From Actinacidiphila acidipaludis (GTDB taxonomy: Bacteria; Actinomycetota; Actinomycetes; Streptomycetales; Streptomycetaceae): a DNA stretch of 64,000 bases. The stretch's first letter is position 1. Each line of letters opens with the position of its first letter. The notes beneath the pieces were generated by a model, which worked only from the letters and a program-made list of their open reading frames with translations, did not search any database and had not been told where the DNA came from. Both the position numbers and the translations under genes were made by a program. Location of the stretch: NCBI RefSeq assembly GCF_019890725.1, contig NZ_JAINZZ010000033.1, positions 1 through 64,000 on the forward strand, read 5' to 3'. This document shows positions 8,284-15,927 of this stretch, piece by piece.

Positions 8284-9117
8284 ATGACGGAAGAGGACCG
8301 GCCGGCCGGAGAGCCCGAGGACGACGACGACATGGAGTTGGACGACGACTCCGCGAACGGCCTGCTGCGCAGCTTCGGCCGCCAGGTTCAGGCCCTGCGC
8401 ATACGCCGCGGCATGTCCAAGGCCGAACTCGGCGCCGAACTCAGCTACAGCCAGAGCCAGATCGGCTCGATCGAGATCGGCCGCCGCGTGATGCAGTCCG
8501 ACGCGATCGACCGCGCGGACGCGGTGCTGGACGCGGGCGGCGTCCTCATCGCCATGAAGGAGCAGGTCGAACGGGCGGGGTTCCCCAAGTTCTTCCGCGA
8601 CGCGCGGCGGTACGAGGCCAAGGCGGTCGAGCTGCACGTGTACGCGACGCAGGCAGTGCCCGGCCTGCTGCAGACCGCGGATTACATGCAGGGAGTGATC
8701 CGAATGGAACGCCCTCAGCCGCCAGCACACGTCATGGAGCAGCACATCACCTCACGGCTGGAGCGCCAGAAGCTGTTCGATCGCGACCCTGCCGTCAGCA
8801 TGAGCTTCGTCGTGGAGGAGAACCTTCTGCGCCGAACCTTCGGGAACCTGGACATGATGCGGGAGCAGTGGGAGCGGCTCCTGGAGCTCGGCCGACGACA
8901 TCACATCGAACTGCAGGTCATGCCGACCGCATGTGCTGAACACGCCGGTATGGACGGCCCCTTCACCTTGATGGAGACCGACCAAGGGCAGCGCATTGCC
9001 TATGTCGAAGTTCAGCGTGTCAGTCGGCTTCACACCGACCGGAAGCACGTCCGGGAGCTGGAGTTAAAGTATGGGATCATCCGCGCGCAGGCCCTTTCGC
9101 CCAGCGCGTCCCTGTAG
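8284..9117 (+). CDS. XRE-family regulator with DUF5753 C-terminal domain (contains TTA codon)
   Basis: The 277-aa protein has a Cro/CI-type helix-turn-helix in its first third (VQALRIRRGMSKAELG...SQSQIGSIEIGRR). A DUF5753 region follows, with the family hallmarks AVPGLLQTADYMQ, RLERQKLF and FVVEENLLRR. An acidic N-terminal tail (EDDDDMELDDD) precedes the HTH. Such regulators are normally paired with a downstream DUF397 gene, which is present here 7 nt later. Codon 261 (9064-9066) is TTA, so translation should need the bldA tRNA in a Streptomyces host. GC is visibly lower in the second half (about 60-65%) than in the HTH half (about 73%). Confidence 0.93.
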   Translation: MTEEDRPAGEPEDDDDMELDDDSANGLLRSFGRQVQALRIRRGMSKAELGAELSYSQSQIGSIEIGRRVMQSDAIDRADAVLDAGGVLIAMKEQVERAGFPKFFRDARRYEAKAVELHVYATQAVPGLLQTADYMQGVIRMERPQPPAHVMEQHITSRLERQKLFDRDPAVSMSFVVEENLLRRTFGNLDMMREQWERLLELGRRHHIELQVMPTACAEHAGMDGPFTLMETDQGQRIAYVEVQRVSRLHTDRKHVRELELKYGIIRAQALSPSASL

Positions 9118-9124
9118 GAGAGCC

Positions 9125-9394
9125 ATGAGCGTTGACCTGGCCCAGCTGGACTGGTTCAAGAGCAGCTACAGCGGGTCCTCAGGCGGCGAATGCGTCGAAG
9201 TAGCCAGCTCCTGGCAGAAGTCGAGCTACAGCGGGGACAACGGGGGAGACTGCGTCGAGGTCGGGATGTGCCCCGGCACGGTCCACGTGCGGGACTCGAA
9301 GGACCCCGAGGGTCCGGCCCTCTCGTTCACGCCGGAGGCGTGGACCGCGTTCGTGGGGTGGGCGGGAGAGGCGACGACCGCTACAGGTCGGTGA
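9125..9394 (+). CDS. DUF397 protein with duplicated core motif
   Basis: The protein is 89 aa. DUF397 members are small partners of DUF5753 XRE regulators and behave as antitoxin- or antagonist-like modulators. The usual WxKSSYSGxxGGxCVEV element occurs twice here, first from about residue 10 (WFKSSYSGSSGGECVEV) and again from about residue 28 (WQKSSYSGDNGGDCVEV), before the normal VRDSKDPEGPALSFTPEAW core. Most family members have one copy. It is translationally linked to the regulator by a 7-nt gap with GTAGGAG as ribosome binding site. The last 14 nt overlap the convergent gene at 9381. Confidence 0.92.
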   Translation: MSVDLAQLDWFKSSYSGSSGGECVEVASSWQKSSYSGDNGGDCVEVGMCPGTVHVRDSKDPEGPALSFTPEAWTAFVGWAGEATTATGR

Positions 9395-9746
9395 TCTCGT
9401 CGGCGTAGACGCTGCTGAGCGGCTGCGGCCCCACGTACTGCTGGCAGTTGCAGGTGCCGGCCTCGAAGCGGATCGGCTTGCGGTCGGCGTCCCAGGCCGC
9501 CGGCACCTCGACAACCTCATGGCACTTGCCCTGCTTGTCGTGCTTGGCGAGGTGGTGGGTGCAGCCGCAGACCGGCTCGGGTGGGCGCTTGGCCGCCTCC
9601 AGGGCACGGCGCTCCTCGCGCTCGGCCTCCAGGACCTGCATCTTGCGCTGGTGCCGGCTGCGGAAGGCCCCGCGGACCGTCTCGGTGATCGAGGAGAAAC
9701 CGCCCACCGCGAAAAGGGCGATCAACCACCACATCCAGCCGCTCAT
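9381..9746 (-). CDS. Membrane-anchored Cys/His-rich protein, putative zinc binder
   Basis: The protein is 121 aa. One N-terminal transmembrane helix (WMWWLIALFAVGGFSS) is followed by a basic, charged coiled-coil-like stretch (RHQRKMQVLEAEREERRALEAAKR). The cytoplasmic C-terminal domain contains CGCTHHLAKHDKQGKCH and later CNCQQ. The CxC-x-HH...CH...CNC pattern suggests a metal-binding module, which is inference. I cannot name a family. It is convergent with, and overlaps by 14 nt, the DUF397 gene, and lies downstream of an unrelated chitosanase on the same strand. Confidence 0.75.
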   Translation of the reverse strand: MSGWMWWLIALFAVGGFSSITETVRGAFRSRHQRKMQVLEAEREERRALEAAKRPPEPVCGCTHHLAKHDKQGKCHEVVEVPAAWDADRKPIRFEAGTCNCQQYVGPQPLSSVYADEITDL

Positions 9747-9882
9747 CGGCCTGCTCCCCCGTGCGTCCCTGCCGTGACGGCACCAGGGTAGACCGAAGGC
9801 CCGCCGCCGCGCCCCCAGGCTGCGGCAGCGGGCCTCGCGGCGGGGCCGGCGCCCCCTGCCAGGCCCCGGCCCCTCGAGGGGC

Positions 9883-10770
9883 CTACGGGAGGGTCAGGAT
9901 CTGGTACGAGTCGCCGTAGGTCTTCCACTTCAGCGGCGGGTCGAGGTTGAGGTTGCCGGCGTTGAGGAACACGCGCTGCTCGGTGTCGACACGGCTGGTG
10001 TCGTCGTGGGCGTCCTCGGTCTTCATCGCGGCCTTGCGGGCGTCGAGGAAGGCGTTGAGGTAGGTGGTCTCGTTGCCGCCCTGCGCCGGGGTCTTGGCCT
10101 TCTTCATGGCGGTCTTGCGGATGCCGCCGAAGCTCACCGGGTCGTCGCCGGGGCCGTGCATCACGATGGCGTCGTAGTAGATGAACTGGCCGAGGGTGCC
10201 GAGGCCGTCGGACTTGGCCTGGTTCACGGCGGGGTTGAAGTACACCGAGTCGCGTTCGTCGTTCTGCGCCTGCTGGAAGACGGTGTCCTTGGCGGCGGTC
10301 TTCCAGGCGCTGACGAAGGCGCTGCCCAGGCCGGAGTGGGAGTCCGTGCCGTTGACCCGCTGCAGGGCGGGCAGGTACTTCGCGAGGCCGTTGCCGGGCT
10401 CCATGTCCGTGTAGTGCTGGACGAGTTCGAGCATGTCGCCGGTGCCGGAGCAGAAGCCGATGATGCCGGCGGTGTAGCCGCGGCCGTCACCGATGTCCTC
10501 GATGTACTTGTACTGCGCCTTCCAGTCCAGCGAGGAGTTCTCCGCGGAGGAGACCAGCTCCATCGCGATCTCCTTCTTGTGCGGGTCGGCGAGGCCCGCG
10601 CCGGACGCCTGGGGGGCGGCGGCCCGGGTGGAGTGGGTGACGGTGGCGGCGTTGCCGTTGGCGGCGAGGGCCAGGGAGGCGCCGCCCGCGGCGAGGACGC
10701 CGGCCGCGGCGATCACGGCTATGCGCCGGTTGGGGCGGCGCATACGGTGGGCGTGGGGGGATGAGTGCAC
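9883..10770 (-). CDS. csn: Chitosanase, glycoside hydrolase family 46
   Basis: The 295-aa precursor starts at GTG 10770, with GGAGA about 8 nt upstream. The signal peptide is twin-Arg/basic (MRRPNRR) plus a long hydrophobic Ala-rich core, followed by a secreted catalytic domain. The family 46 signature is clear: catalytic Glu77 in SSAENSS and Asp95 in EDIGDGRGYTAG, 18 residues apart as in the Streptomyces N174 enzyme (Glu22/Asp40). It hydrolyses beta-1,4-glucosamine bonds in chitosan outside the cell. A perfect 9-bp inverted repeat 64 bp upstream (10834-10854) is a probable repressor operator. The gene is divergent from a DUF2277 gene. Confidence 0.95.
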   Translation of the reverse strand: MHSSPHAHRMRRPNRRIAVIAAAGVLAAGGASLALAANGNAATVTHSTRAAAPQASGAGLADPHKKEIAMELVSSAENSSLDWKAQYKYIEDIGDGRGYTAGIIGFCSGTGDMLELVQHYTDMEPGNGLAKYLPALQRVNGTDSHSGLGSAFVSAWKTAAKDTVFQQAQNDERDSVYFNPAVNQAKSDGLGTLGQFIYYDAIVMHGPGDDPVSFGGIRKTAMKKAKTPAQGGNETTYLNAFLDARKAAMKTEDAHDDTSRVDTEQRVFLNAGNLNLDPPLKWKTYGDSYQILTLP

Positions 10771-10833
10771 GTGCGTCTCCGTTTCCGGCCGTCGGTCACA
10801 CGGCCACTGCGGGAAGCTCAGGCTCAACTGGGC

Positions 10834-10854
10834 GGTTAGGAAAGGTTCCTAACC
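10834..10854. promoter_or_regulatory. Palindromic operator upstream of chitosanase gene
   Basis: This is a perfect inverted repeat, GGTTAGGAA-AGG-TTCCTAACC, centred 74 bp from the chitosanase start and about 70 bp from the divergent DUF2277 start. Actinomycete chitosanase genes are known to carry a palindromic operator bound by the ROK-family repressor CsnR. The TTAGGAA...TTCCTAA form agrees with my memory of it, but I could not check. No ROK gene is in the window, so the repressor would act from elsewhere. Confidence 0.75.
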
Positions 10855-10915
10855 AATGGGGAGCATTGAAGCATCAGAGCTCCCGCTCGCCAAGACCTCG
10901 CGCCACACTGGTCTC

Positions 10916-11134
10916 ATGTGCCGAAGCATCAAGACTCTGCGACCGCCGATGACGCCCGAGGTCCACGACGAGGACATCAGGGCCGCGGCCTTGCAGTACG
11001 TGCGGAAGATCTCCGGGTTCCGGGCGCCGGCGGCGCACAACCAGGAGGTGTTCGACGCTGCGGTGGAGGCGGTGGCCGCCGCCACGGCCGAGCTCCTGGA
11101 CGGCCTCCAGGTCCGCGGCCTCCCGGCCCGGTAG
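10916..11134 (+). CDS. DUF2277 family protein
   Basis: This small 72-aa soluble protein starts MCRSIKTLRPP and continues AALQYVRKISGF...ANLLDGL-like, matching the DUF2277 family (M-C-R-x-I-K start, ALQYVRK core). The frame is open to 10856, but ATG 10916 gives the family-typical N-terminus. Its function is unknown. It is divergent from the chitosanase, so its promoter region contains the palindrome at 10834-10854. Confidence 0.88.
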   Translation: MCRSIKTLRPPMTPEVHDEDIRAAALQYVRKISGFRAPAAHNQEVFDAAVEAVAAATAELLDGLQVRGLPAR

Positions 11135-11336
11135 TTCCGGCTCCCACCCCGGCAGCGCGGTACGGCGGCGGGCGAAATGGCTCAGGGGCGCGCCCCGCAA
11201 ATGGCCCACGCGGAGGGCCCGAACGCCGCATACGGTCGAGTTCGCGACGCATCGCGTGACCCCCACCGCCCCCGGGCACGGGTGTCGGCGGCGGCGCCGC
11301 CACCCTCCGACCGCCCTGCCCCGCAAAGGACCCCGC

Positions 11337-11939
11337 ATGTCGCTCGACGCCCTCCCCATGCCCGACTCCGAGGCAGCGGCCGCCGCCCTGGACGTGGCCA
11401 CCGCCTACCAGTCCCCCGCGCTGCTCAACCACACCCTGCGTGCGTACGTCTGGGCTGCCGCCCGGGGTGTCGCCGAGAACGTCCCCTTCGACCCGGAACT
11501 CCTGTACGTCGCCGCACTGTTCCACGACCTGGGGCTCGTCCCGGTCTTCGACAGCCACACCGTCGCGTTCGAGGAGGCGGGCGGTCATGTCGCCCGGGTC
11601 TTCGCCGCGGGGGCGGGGTGGGCGCCGGAGCGGCGCGAGCGGCTGGCGGAGGTGATCGTCCGGCACATGGGGCCGCCGGTCGAGGTGACCGTCGACCCCG
11701 AGGGGCATCTGCTGGCGCGGGCCACGGCGACGGAGATCGTCGGGCTGGGGGCGGAGGACTTCCCCCGCGGGTTCAGGGCCGAGGTGCTGGGCCGCTACCC
11801 CCGGCTGGGGCTCGCCGAGGAGTTCCTCGCCTGCTTCGAGGCGCAGGCCGCGCGGAAGCCGGGGAGTTCCGCCGGTGCTGCGGTCCGTTCGGCCCTGGCG
11901 GCCCGCATGTCCACGAACATCCTGGACCTCCCCTCCTGA
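11337..11939 (+). CDS. HD-domain protein (cyanamide hydratase-like)
   Basis: The 200-aa protein has an HD metal-dependent phosphohydrolase motif: an early LNHTLRAY histidine, AALFHDLGLV (the HD pair), and the later HMGPPVEV and ATATEIVGLG regions. This layout is the one seen in cyanamide hydratase/HD proteins of fungi and actinobacteria. ATG 11337 has an AAAGGA ribosome binding site 7 nt upstream. The length is usual. The substrate is not determinable from sequence, and the cyanamide hydratase label is family similarity rather than proven activity. Confidence 0.85.
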   Translation: MSLDALPMPDSEAAAAALDVATAYQSPALLNHTLRAYVWAAARGVAENVPFDPELLYVAALFHDLGLVPVFDSHTVAFEEAGGHVARVFAAGAGWAPERRERLAEVIVRHMGPPVEVTVDPEGHLLARATATEIVGLGAEDFPRGFRAEVLGRYPRLGLAEEFLACFEAQAARKPGSSAGAAVRSALAARMSTNILDLPS

Positions 11940-12009
11940 CCGGGCCCGCACTCCTTCGGGGCACGTCCGGCGGCGGCCCTGGGGCACCCCGCAGGCCGAG
12001 GCGGGACGA

Positions 12010-12087
12010 GGGCGGGACACACCCGGGGAGGCCAACCGGGCCGGAGGGCGGGACACACCCGGGGAGGCCAACCGGGCCGGAGGGCGG
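12010..12087. repeat. 36-bp tandem repeat, 2.2 copies
   Basis: Two identical 36-bp units (12010-12045 and 12046-12081) plus the first 6 bp of a third (12082-12087) occupy the intergenic region between the HD gene and the PPOX gene. The last copy ends about 22 bp before the PPOX start. The unit contains GGGACACACCCGGGG and GCCAACCGGGCC. Exact identity points to recent slippage expansion. Proximity to the start codon means the repeat could alter promoter or leader length. Confidence 0.9.
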
Positions 12088-12109
12088 CCGGACGACCTAG
12101 CCTGAGGCC

Positions 12110-12550
12110 ATGGACCTCATGAGCGAAGCGGAATGGCGAGCGTTCGCCATGGAAGGCACCCGCACCGGCAAACTCGCGGTGACCCGCAAGGACGGCCGCC
12201 CCCACGTCACGCCCATCTGGTTCGTGCTGGACGAGGACGACCCCGCCGGGACCCGGGTGATGTGGAACACCGGCCACGACTCGCTGAAGGGCCGCGCCCT
12301 GCGCAGGGACCCGCACTTCGCGCTGTGCGTGGACGACCAGCAGCCCCCGTACTCCTTCGTCCTCCTCGAATGCACCGCCGAGCTCGTCGAGGACCTGGAG
12401 CAGCTCCGGGTCTGGGCCACCAGGATCGGCGCGCGCTACATGGGCGCCGACCGCGGCGAGGAGTTCGGGGCGCGCAACGCCGTGCCGGGCGAGTACCTGG
12501 TCGTCGGCCGCATCGACCGCGTCACCGCGCAGCGCGCCATCGCCGGCTGA
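12110..12550 (+). CDS. PPOX-class F420-dependent oxidoreductase
   Basis: The 146-aa split beta-barrel protein of the pyridoxamine 5'-phosphate oxidase-like superfamily has the FAMEGTRTGKLAVTRKDGRPHVTPIWFVLD opening typical of the actinobacterial F420/FMN-binding group. The later TRIGARYMG segment also fits. It probably binds deazaflavin F420 or another flavin and reduces an unknown substrate. It is monocistronic, with a promoter region partly made of 36-bp tandem repeats. Confidence 0.9.
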   Translation: MDLMSEAEWRAFAMEGTRTGKLAVTRKDGRPHVTPIWFVLDEDDPAGTRVMWNTGHDSLKGRALRRDPHFALCVDDQQPPYSFVLLECTAELVEDLEQLRVWATRIGARYMGADRGEEFGARNAVPGEYLVVGRIDRVTAQRAIAG

Positions 12551-12613
12551 CCGGCGGCCACGGCCGCGCCCGGGACGTGCCCGGGCGGCCCGGGACAACC
12601 CGACCCCGAACCG

Positions 12614-14068
12614 TCACCCGTAGGAGAGCTTCGAGCACGGGCTGGCGTCCGCGCTGCGGGCCTGCTGGGTGACGCTCTTCGGGAGGGCCTTCGGCGTCGC
12701 GTCGGCGACCTTCGCGTAGTCCTGGCCGACCACGAGGTTGATGCCGGTGATGTTCAGCGGCACGAGCTGCGCGCCGGGGAAGAGCTTGGCCAGCGACTGC
12801 GCCTCGGTGGCCTGCGCCGATCCGTACTCGACGCGGGTCGTCGCGTGGTCCTGGGAGTGCGCGGTGCTGACGCCGGTCACCGTGAAGTGGTCGGCCTTGA
12901 TCTTGTCGGACGCCTTGGAGCCGAGGCCGTCGGTGGTCGTGCCGTTGAAGACGTTCACCGAGATCCCGGTGCCGTCGACGGTCGGCGCCGGAGCCGGCTT
13001 CGGCGCGACCTTGCCGGAGGCGTTGACGCCGTCCAGCGTGCGGTCGGCCCGCAGCTCCGCGAACAGGTCGTCGACGTCGGGGTGGACCAGGTCGATGCGC
13101 GAGCCGGCGTACTTCCACGGCGCGGTGATGAACTGGATGTTCTTCAGGTCCACGCTCTTCAGCGACATCCCGAAGGACATCAGCTTGGCGGCGCTGCCCA
13201 GGCCCGGGTCGACGGTGAGCGACTTGGTGGCCGCGTCGGCGAGCGGCAGCAGCGTCGTCGGGTTCATGCCCTCGCCCTTGATCTTGGCGATCAGCGCGGA
13301 CAGGAACGCCTGCTGCCGCATCATGCGGCCCACGTCGGAGTTGTCGCCCACGCCGTGCCGGACCCGGACGTAGTCCAGGGCCTTCTGGCCGGAGAGCTTC
13401 TGCATCCCGGCCGGGAGCACGAGCTTGCCCTTGTGGCCGAGGTTGGGGTTCATGTCCCCCTGGTACAGGTTGTTCGGCACGCAGACCTCGACGCCGTTGA
13501 CGGCGGAGGTCATCGCCGCGAACCCGGCGAAGTCGACCACCATGGTGTGGTCCACCCGCAGGCCCGAGAGCTTCTCGATGGTGTTCTGGGTGCAGGCGGG
13601 GTTGCCCTTGGCCGTGTTGCCCATGGAGAACGCGGAGTTGAACATCGCCTGGGGCTGGTCCGGCGACCACTTGCCGTCCGGCAGCAGGCACGGCGGTACG
13701 TCGACCAGCGAGTCGCGGGGTATGGATATGCCCACCGCGTGCTTGTGGTCGGGGTAGACGTGCAACAGGATCGTGGTGTCCGAGCGCCCGATGGCACCCG
13801 AGCCGGAGCCGCCGAGCTTGCCGTTCTCGCCGGACCGCGTGTCGGAGCCGATCAGCAGCACGTTCACCGGCTTGTTGCCGTTGGCGTCGGCCTGCGCCGC
13901 CGCCGGGCGGTTCTTGCTCAGCCCCGCGGAGTCGAAGGTGGAGATGTTGGCGTTCAGTTTGAGGTAGATCGCGCCGCCCGCACCCACCACGAGTACCACC
14001 AGGGCCACCGAGATCCCGATGATCCAGCGCTTGCGGCTCCGCTTGCGCTTCAGGCCACGAACGCCCAT
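12614..14068 (-). CDS. LCP-family (LytR-CpsA-Psr) cell-wall polymer ligase
   Basis: The 484-aa protein has a basic cytoplasmic tail (KRKRSRKR), one transmembrane helix (WIIGISVALVVLVVGAGGAIYL) and an extracellular LCP domain. Motifs include VNVLLIGSDTRSGENG, RSDTTILLHVYPD and ISIPRDSLVDVP, whose Asp and Arg residues bind lipid pyrophosphate. A C-terminal LytR_C domain (about residues 370-465, ISVNVFNGTTTDGLGSKAS) follows. Such enzymes transfer secondary polymers (teichoic acid, arabinogalactan-like glycans) from a lipid carrier to peptidoglycan. ATG 14068 has GAAGGTG upstream and places the basic tail correctly. Confidence 0.95.
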   Translation of the reverse strand: MGVRGLKRKRSRKRWIIGISVALVVLVVGAGGAIYLKLNANISTFDSAGLSKNRPAAAQADANGNKPVNVLLIGSDTRSGENGKLGGSGSGAIGRSDTTILLHVYPDHKHAVGISIPRDSLVDVPPCLLPDGKWSPDQPQAMFNSAFSMGNTAKGNPACTQNTIEKLSGLRVDHTMVVDFAGFAAMTSAVNGVEVCVPNNLYQGDMNPNLGHKGKLVLPAGMQKLSGQKALDYVRVRHGVGDNSDVGRMMRQQAFLSALIAKIKGEGMNPTTLLPLADAATKSLTVDPGLGSAAKLMSFGMSLKSVDLKNIQFITAPWKYAGSRIDLVHPDVDDLFAELRADRTLDGVNASGKVAPKPAPAPTVDGTGISVNVFNGTTTDGLGSKASDKIKADHFTVTGVSTAHSQDHATTRVEYGSAQATEAQSLAKLFPGAQLVPLNITGINLVVGQDYAKVADATPKALPKSVTQQARSADASPCSKLSYG

Positions 14069-14294
14069 TCCCACACCTTCGGTCCGGTGGCTTGCGCACA
14101 CTTGGCGAAGCCCCAACGTCTATCACTGGAAAGCCGGGTCAATGTATGACTCGGGTCACACTCTTCCGGGCACGGGCCCGCGGTCCGGCCAGCCACCGTA
14201 CCTGCTGGAATTCCCCGCTCCGGAAAATGTGAGATGTGTGACGCGGACGGCCCTCTTTCCGGCATTTACGTTTTGGCGGCCGTTGGGCCGGAGT

Positions 14295-14711
14295 TCAGCT
14301 CTCGGGCGGTTCGTGCGCCAAAGCCTCGTCCAGGGTGCGGAAAGGGTGGAATACCCCGTCGAGTCCGGTCATCGCCAGCAGTTTCCGGGTCGCCGCTCGG
14401 TCGCAGGCCATCCGCACCCGGCCGCCGCGGTCCAGCACCCGGCGCCGGCCGCGCAGCAGCAGCGAGAGACCGAAGCAGTCGATGAACTCCGCGGCGCACA
14501 GGTCGAGGACGACCAGCAACGGCGCCGGGGACAGCGCGGCCGCGGCCAGATGCCGGTCGACGTGCTCGGCCGCGCCCAGGTCGATCTCCCCGAGCAGCTG
14601 CACGACGGTGATCCCGTGTACGCGGTACGAACGGGCGTACGGCGTGGGCGGCGGAAGACTCTCGTCCGGCCGGCGGGCGTCCTCGCCCGGCTGCTCCCCG
14701 TGGTGGTGCAC
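14295..14711 (-). CDS. STAS-domain anti-sigma-factor antagonist (RsbV/SpoIIAA-like)
   Basis: The 138-aa protein has a STAS domain (about 30-130) with ITVVQLLGEIDLGAAEHV and the CAAEFIDCFGLSLLLRGRRR region. In SpoIIAA-like proteins the phosphorylatable Ser follows a D-S pattern (FIDSSGLG). Here the equivalent is FIDCFGLS, so the canonical Ser is replaced by Cys-Phe and regulation by phosphorylation is doubtful. I chose GTG 14711 because GAGGGGGA lies about 7 nt upstream. It lies next to an XRE regulator and an RsbW-like ATPase, consistent with a partner-switching set. Confidence 0.85.
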   Translation of the reverse strand: MHHHGEQPGEDARRPDESLPPPTPYARSYRVHGITVVQLLGEIDLGAAEHVDRHLAAAALSPAPLLVVLDLCAAEFIDCFGLSLLLRGRRRVLDRGGRVRMACDRAATRKLLAMTGLDGVFHPFRTLDEALAHEPPES

Positions 14712-14806
14712 CGCACGTCCCCCTCGTACCGTCGGCCCCTTGCGTGACCTGCAGTAACCGTAGGGGACGGGCAGTGCCACACGGGAGGCCGCCCGGAGGA
14801 TCAGGG

Positions 14807-14838
14807 GGCGATATTCACCCCGTGGGGTGAATATCGCC
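14807..14838. promoter_or_regulatory. 15-bp near-zero-loop palindrome with AT-rich core
   Basis: The inverted repeat has 15-bp arms (14807-14821 and 14824-14838) around a 2-nt spacer. The arms read GGCGATATTCACCCC and its exact complement. It lies 96 bp upstream of the STAS start and 42 bp downstream of the XRE stop, both on the minus strand. It could be a factor-independent terminator of the XRE gene or a binding site controlling the STAS gene. The very short spacer and mixed AT/GC arms look more like a protein-binding palindrome. Confidence 0.7.
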
Positions 14839-14879
14839 TTCGGTCCCGTTCGGCACCGGTTCCGGGACAGATGCTCCCG

Positions 14880-15746
14880 TCACAGCTCCCGCTGGAACGC
14901 GTGCAGCCAGTCCTGGGACTCGGCGGGGCTGAGGGCCATCCGGTCCAGGGCGTCCATGGCCTTGGTGTACTCCACGACCTCGTCGTGCTTGTCGATGTAC
15001 AGCGCCCCGGTCAGCTGCTCCAGGTACACCAGGTCCGGCAGGTCGGACTCCGGGAAGCTCAGCAGCGTGAACGCGCCGCCGCCCGCCGGATGGCCGCCGG
15101 TCGCGAACGGCAGGATGCGCACGTCGACGTTGGGCGCCTCCGCGGCCTCCAGGATGTGCCGCACCTGGTCGCGCATCAGACCCGGGCCGCCGAAGGGCCG
15201 GCGCAGCGCGCCCTCGTCCATCACCGCGACGAAGTGCGGCGCCCGCTCGGAGACGAGCAGCTTCTGCCGCTCCAGACGCAGTCCGACTCGCCTCTCCACC
15301 CAGGGCTCGGCTCCCTCGGGGTGACCGAGCCGGATCACCGACCTTATGTAGTCCTCGGTCTGCAGAAGACCGTGCACGAACTGCACCTCGAAGGTACGGA
15401 TGAGGGCGGCCGACTCCTCCAGGCCCACGTACGTCTGGAACCACGTCGGCATCACCTCGCCGTACCCGTGCCACCAGCCGGCCGCGTTGGCCTCCCGGAC
15501 GAGTCCGAGCAGCGCCTGCCGCTCGGGCTCCTCGGTGACCCCGTAGAGGGTCAGCAGATCGGCCACGTCCCGTTCCTTGAACGAGACCCTGCCCAGCTCC
15601 ATGCGGCTGATCTTCGACTCGGAGGCACGGATCGAATAGCCCGCGTCCTCCCGCGAGATGCCGCGGGAGTCGCGCAGCCGCCGCAGCTGCGCGCCGAGCA
15701 GCATTCGCCGCACGATGGACCCGCCTCCCGGCTGCCCTGCGCTCAT
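14880..15746 (-). CDS. XRE-family regulator with DUF5753 domain
   Basis: The 288-aa protein has an HTH near the N-terminus (LGAQLRRLRDSRGISREDAG...SESKISRMELGR). The DUF5753 body has VQFVHGLLQTEDYIRSV, RLERQKLL, FVAVMDEGALRRPFGG and ILPFATGGHP. It is divergent from the RsbW-like ATPase gene (start 15928), with the DUF397 gene beyond that. The shared upstream region contains TGCACGTGCA at 15851-15860, a candidate binding site for this protein. It is probably a developmental or stress regulator, and the regulon is unknown. Confidence 0.93.
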   Translation of the reverse strand: MSAGQPGGGSIVRRMLLGAQLRRLRDSRGISREDAGYSIRASESKISRMELGRVSFKERDVADLLTLYGVTEEPERQALLGLVREANAAGWWHGYGEVMPTWFQTYVGLEESAALIRTFEVQFVHGLLQTEDYIRSVIRLGHPEGAEPWVERRVGLRLERQKLLVSERAPHFVAVMDEGALRRPFGGPGLMRDQVRHILEAAEAPNVDVRILPFATGGHPAGGGAFTLLSFPESDLPDLVYLEQLTGALYIDKHDEVVEYTKAMDALDRMALSPAESQDWLHAFQREL

Positions 15747-15826
15747 AGGTCACGCTCCGCCCTTGGTTCATCAGCAGTCTGCCACTAACGGACTGCGCGC
15801 AGTACCCATTCGGTCACTCTCCATCG

Positions 15827-15860
15827 TCACGTGCATCAATTCCTTGCAGATGCACGTGCA
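15827..15860. promoter_or_regulatory. TGCACGTGCA palindrome plus half-copy in divergent XRE/ATPase promoter
   Basis: A perfect 10-bp palindrome TGCACGTGCA lies at 15851-15860, and a related CACGTGCA (in TCACGTGCAT) at 15827-15836. Their centres are 24 bp apart. The same decamer recurs twice upstream of the neighbouring DUF397 gene. The repetition in two promoter regions of one small cluster suggests an operator for a shared regulator, most simply the XRE protein encoded at 14880-15746. Confidence 0.65.
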
Positions 15861-15927
15861 GACGCTCTTGCAACGCGGGGCACTGATCCCTGAGCATGGT
15901 GGACGTGCAGATACCTCGGGGGCTCGC

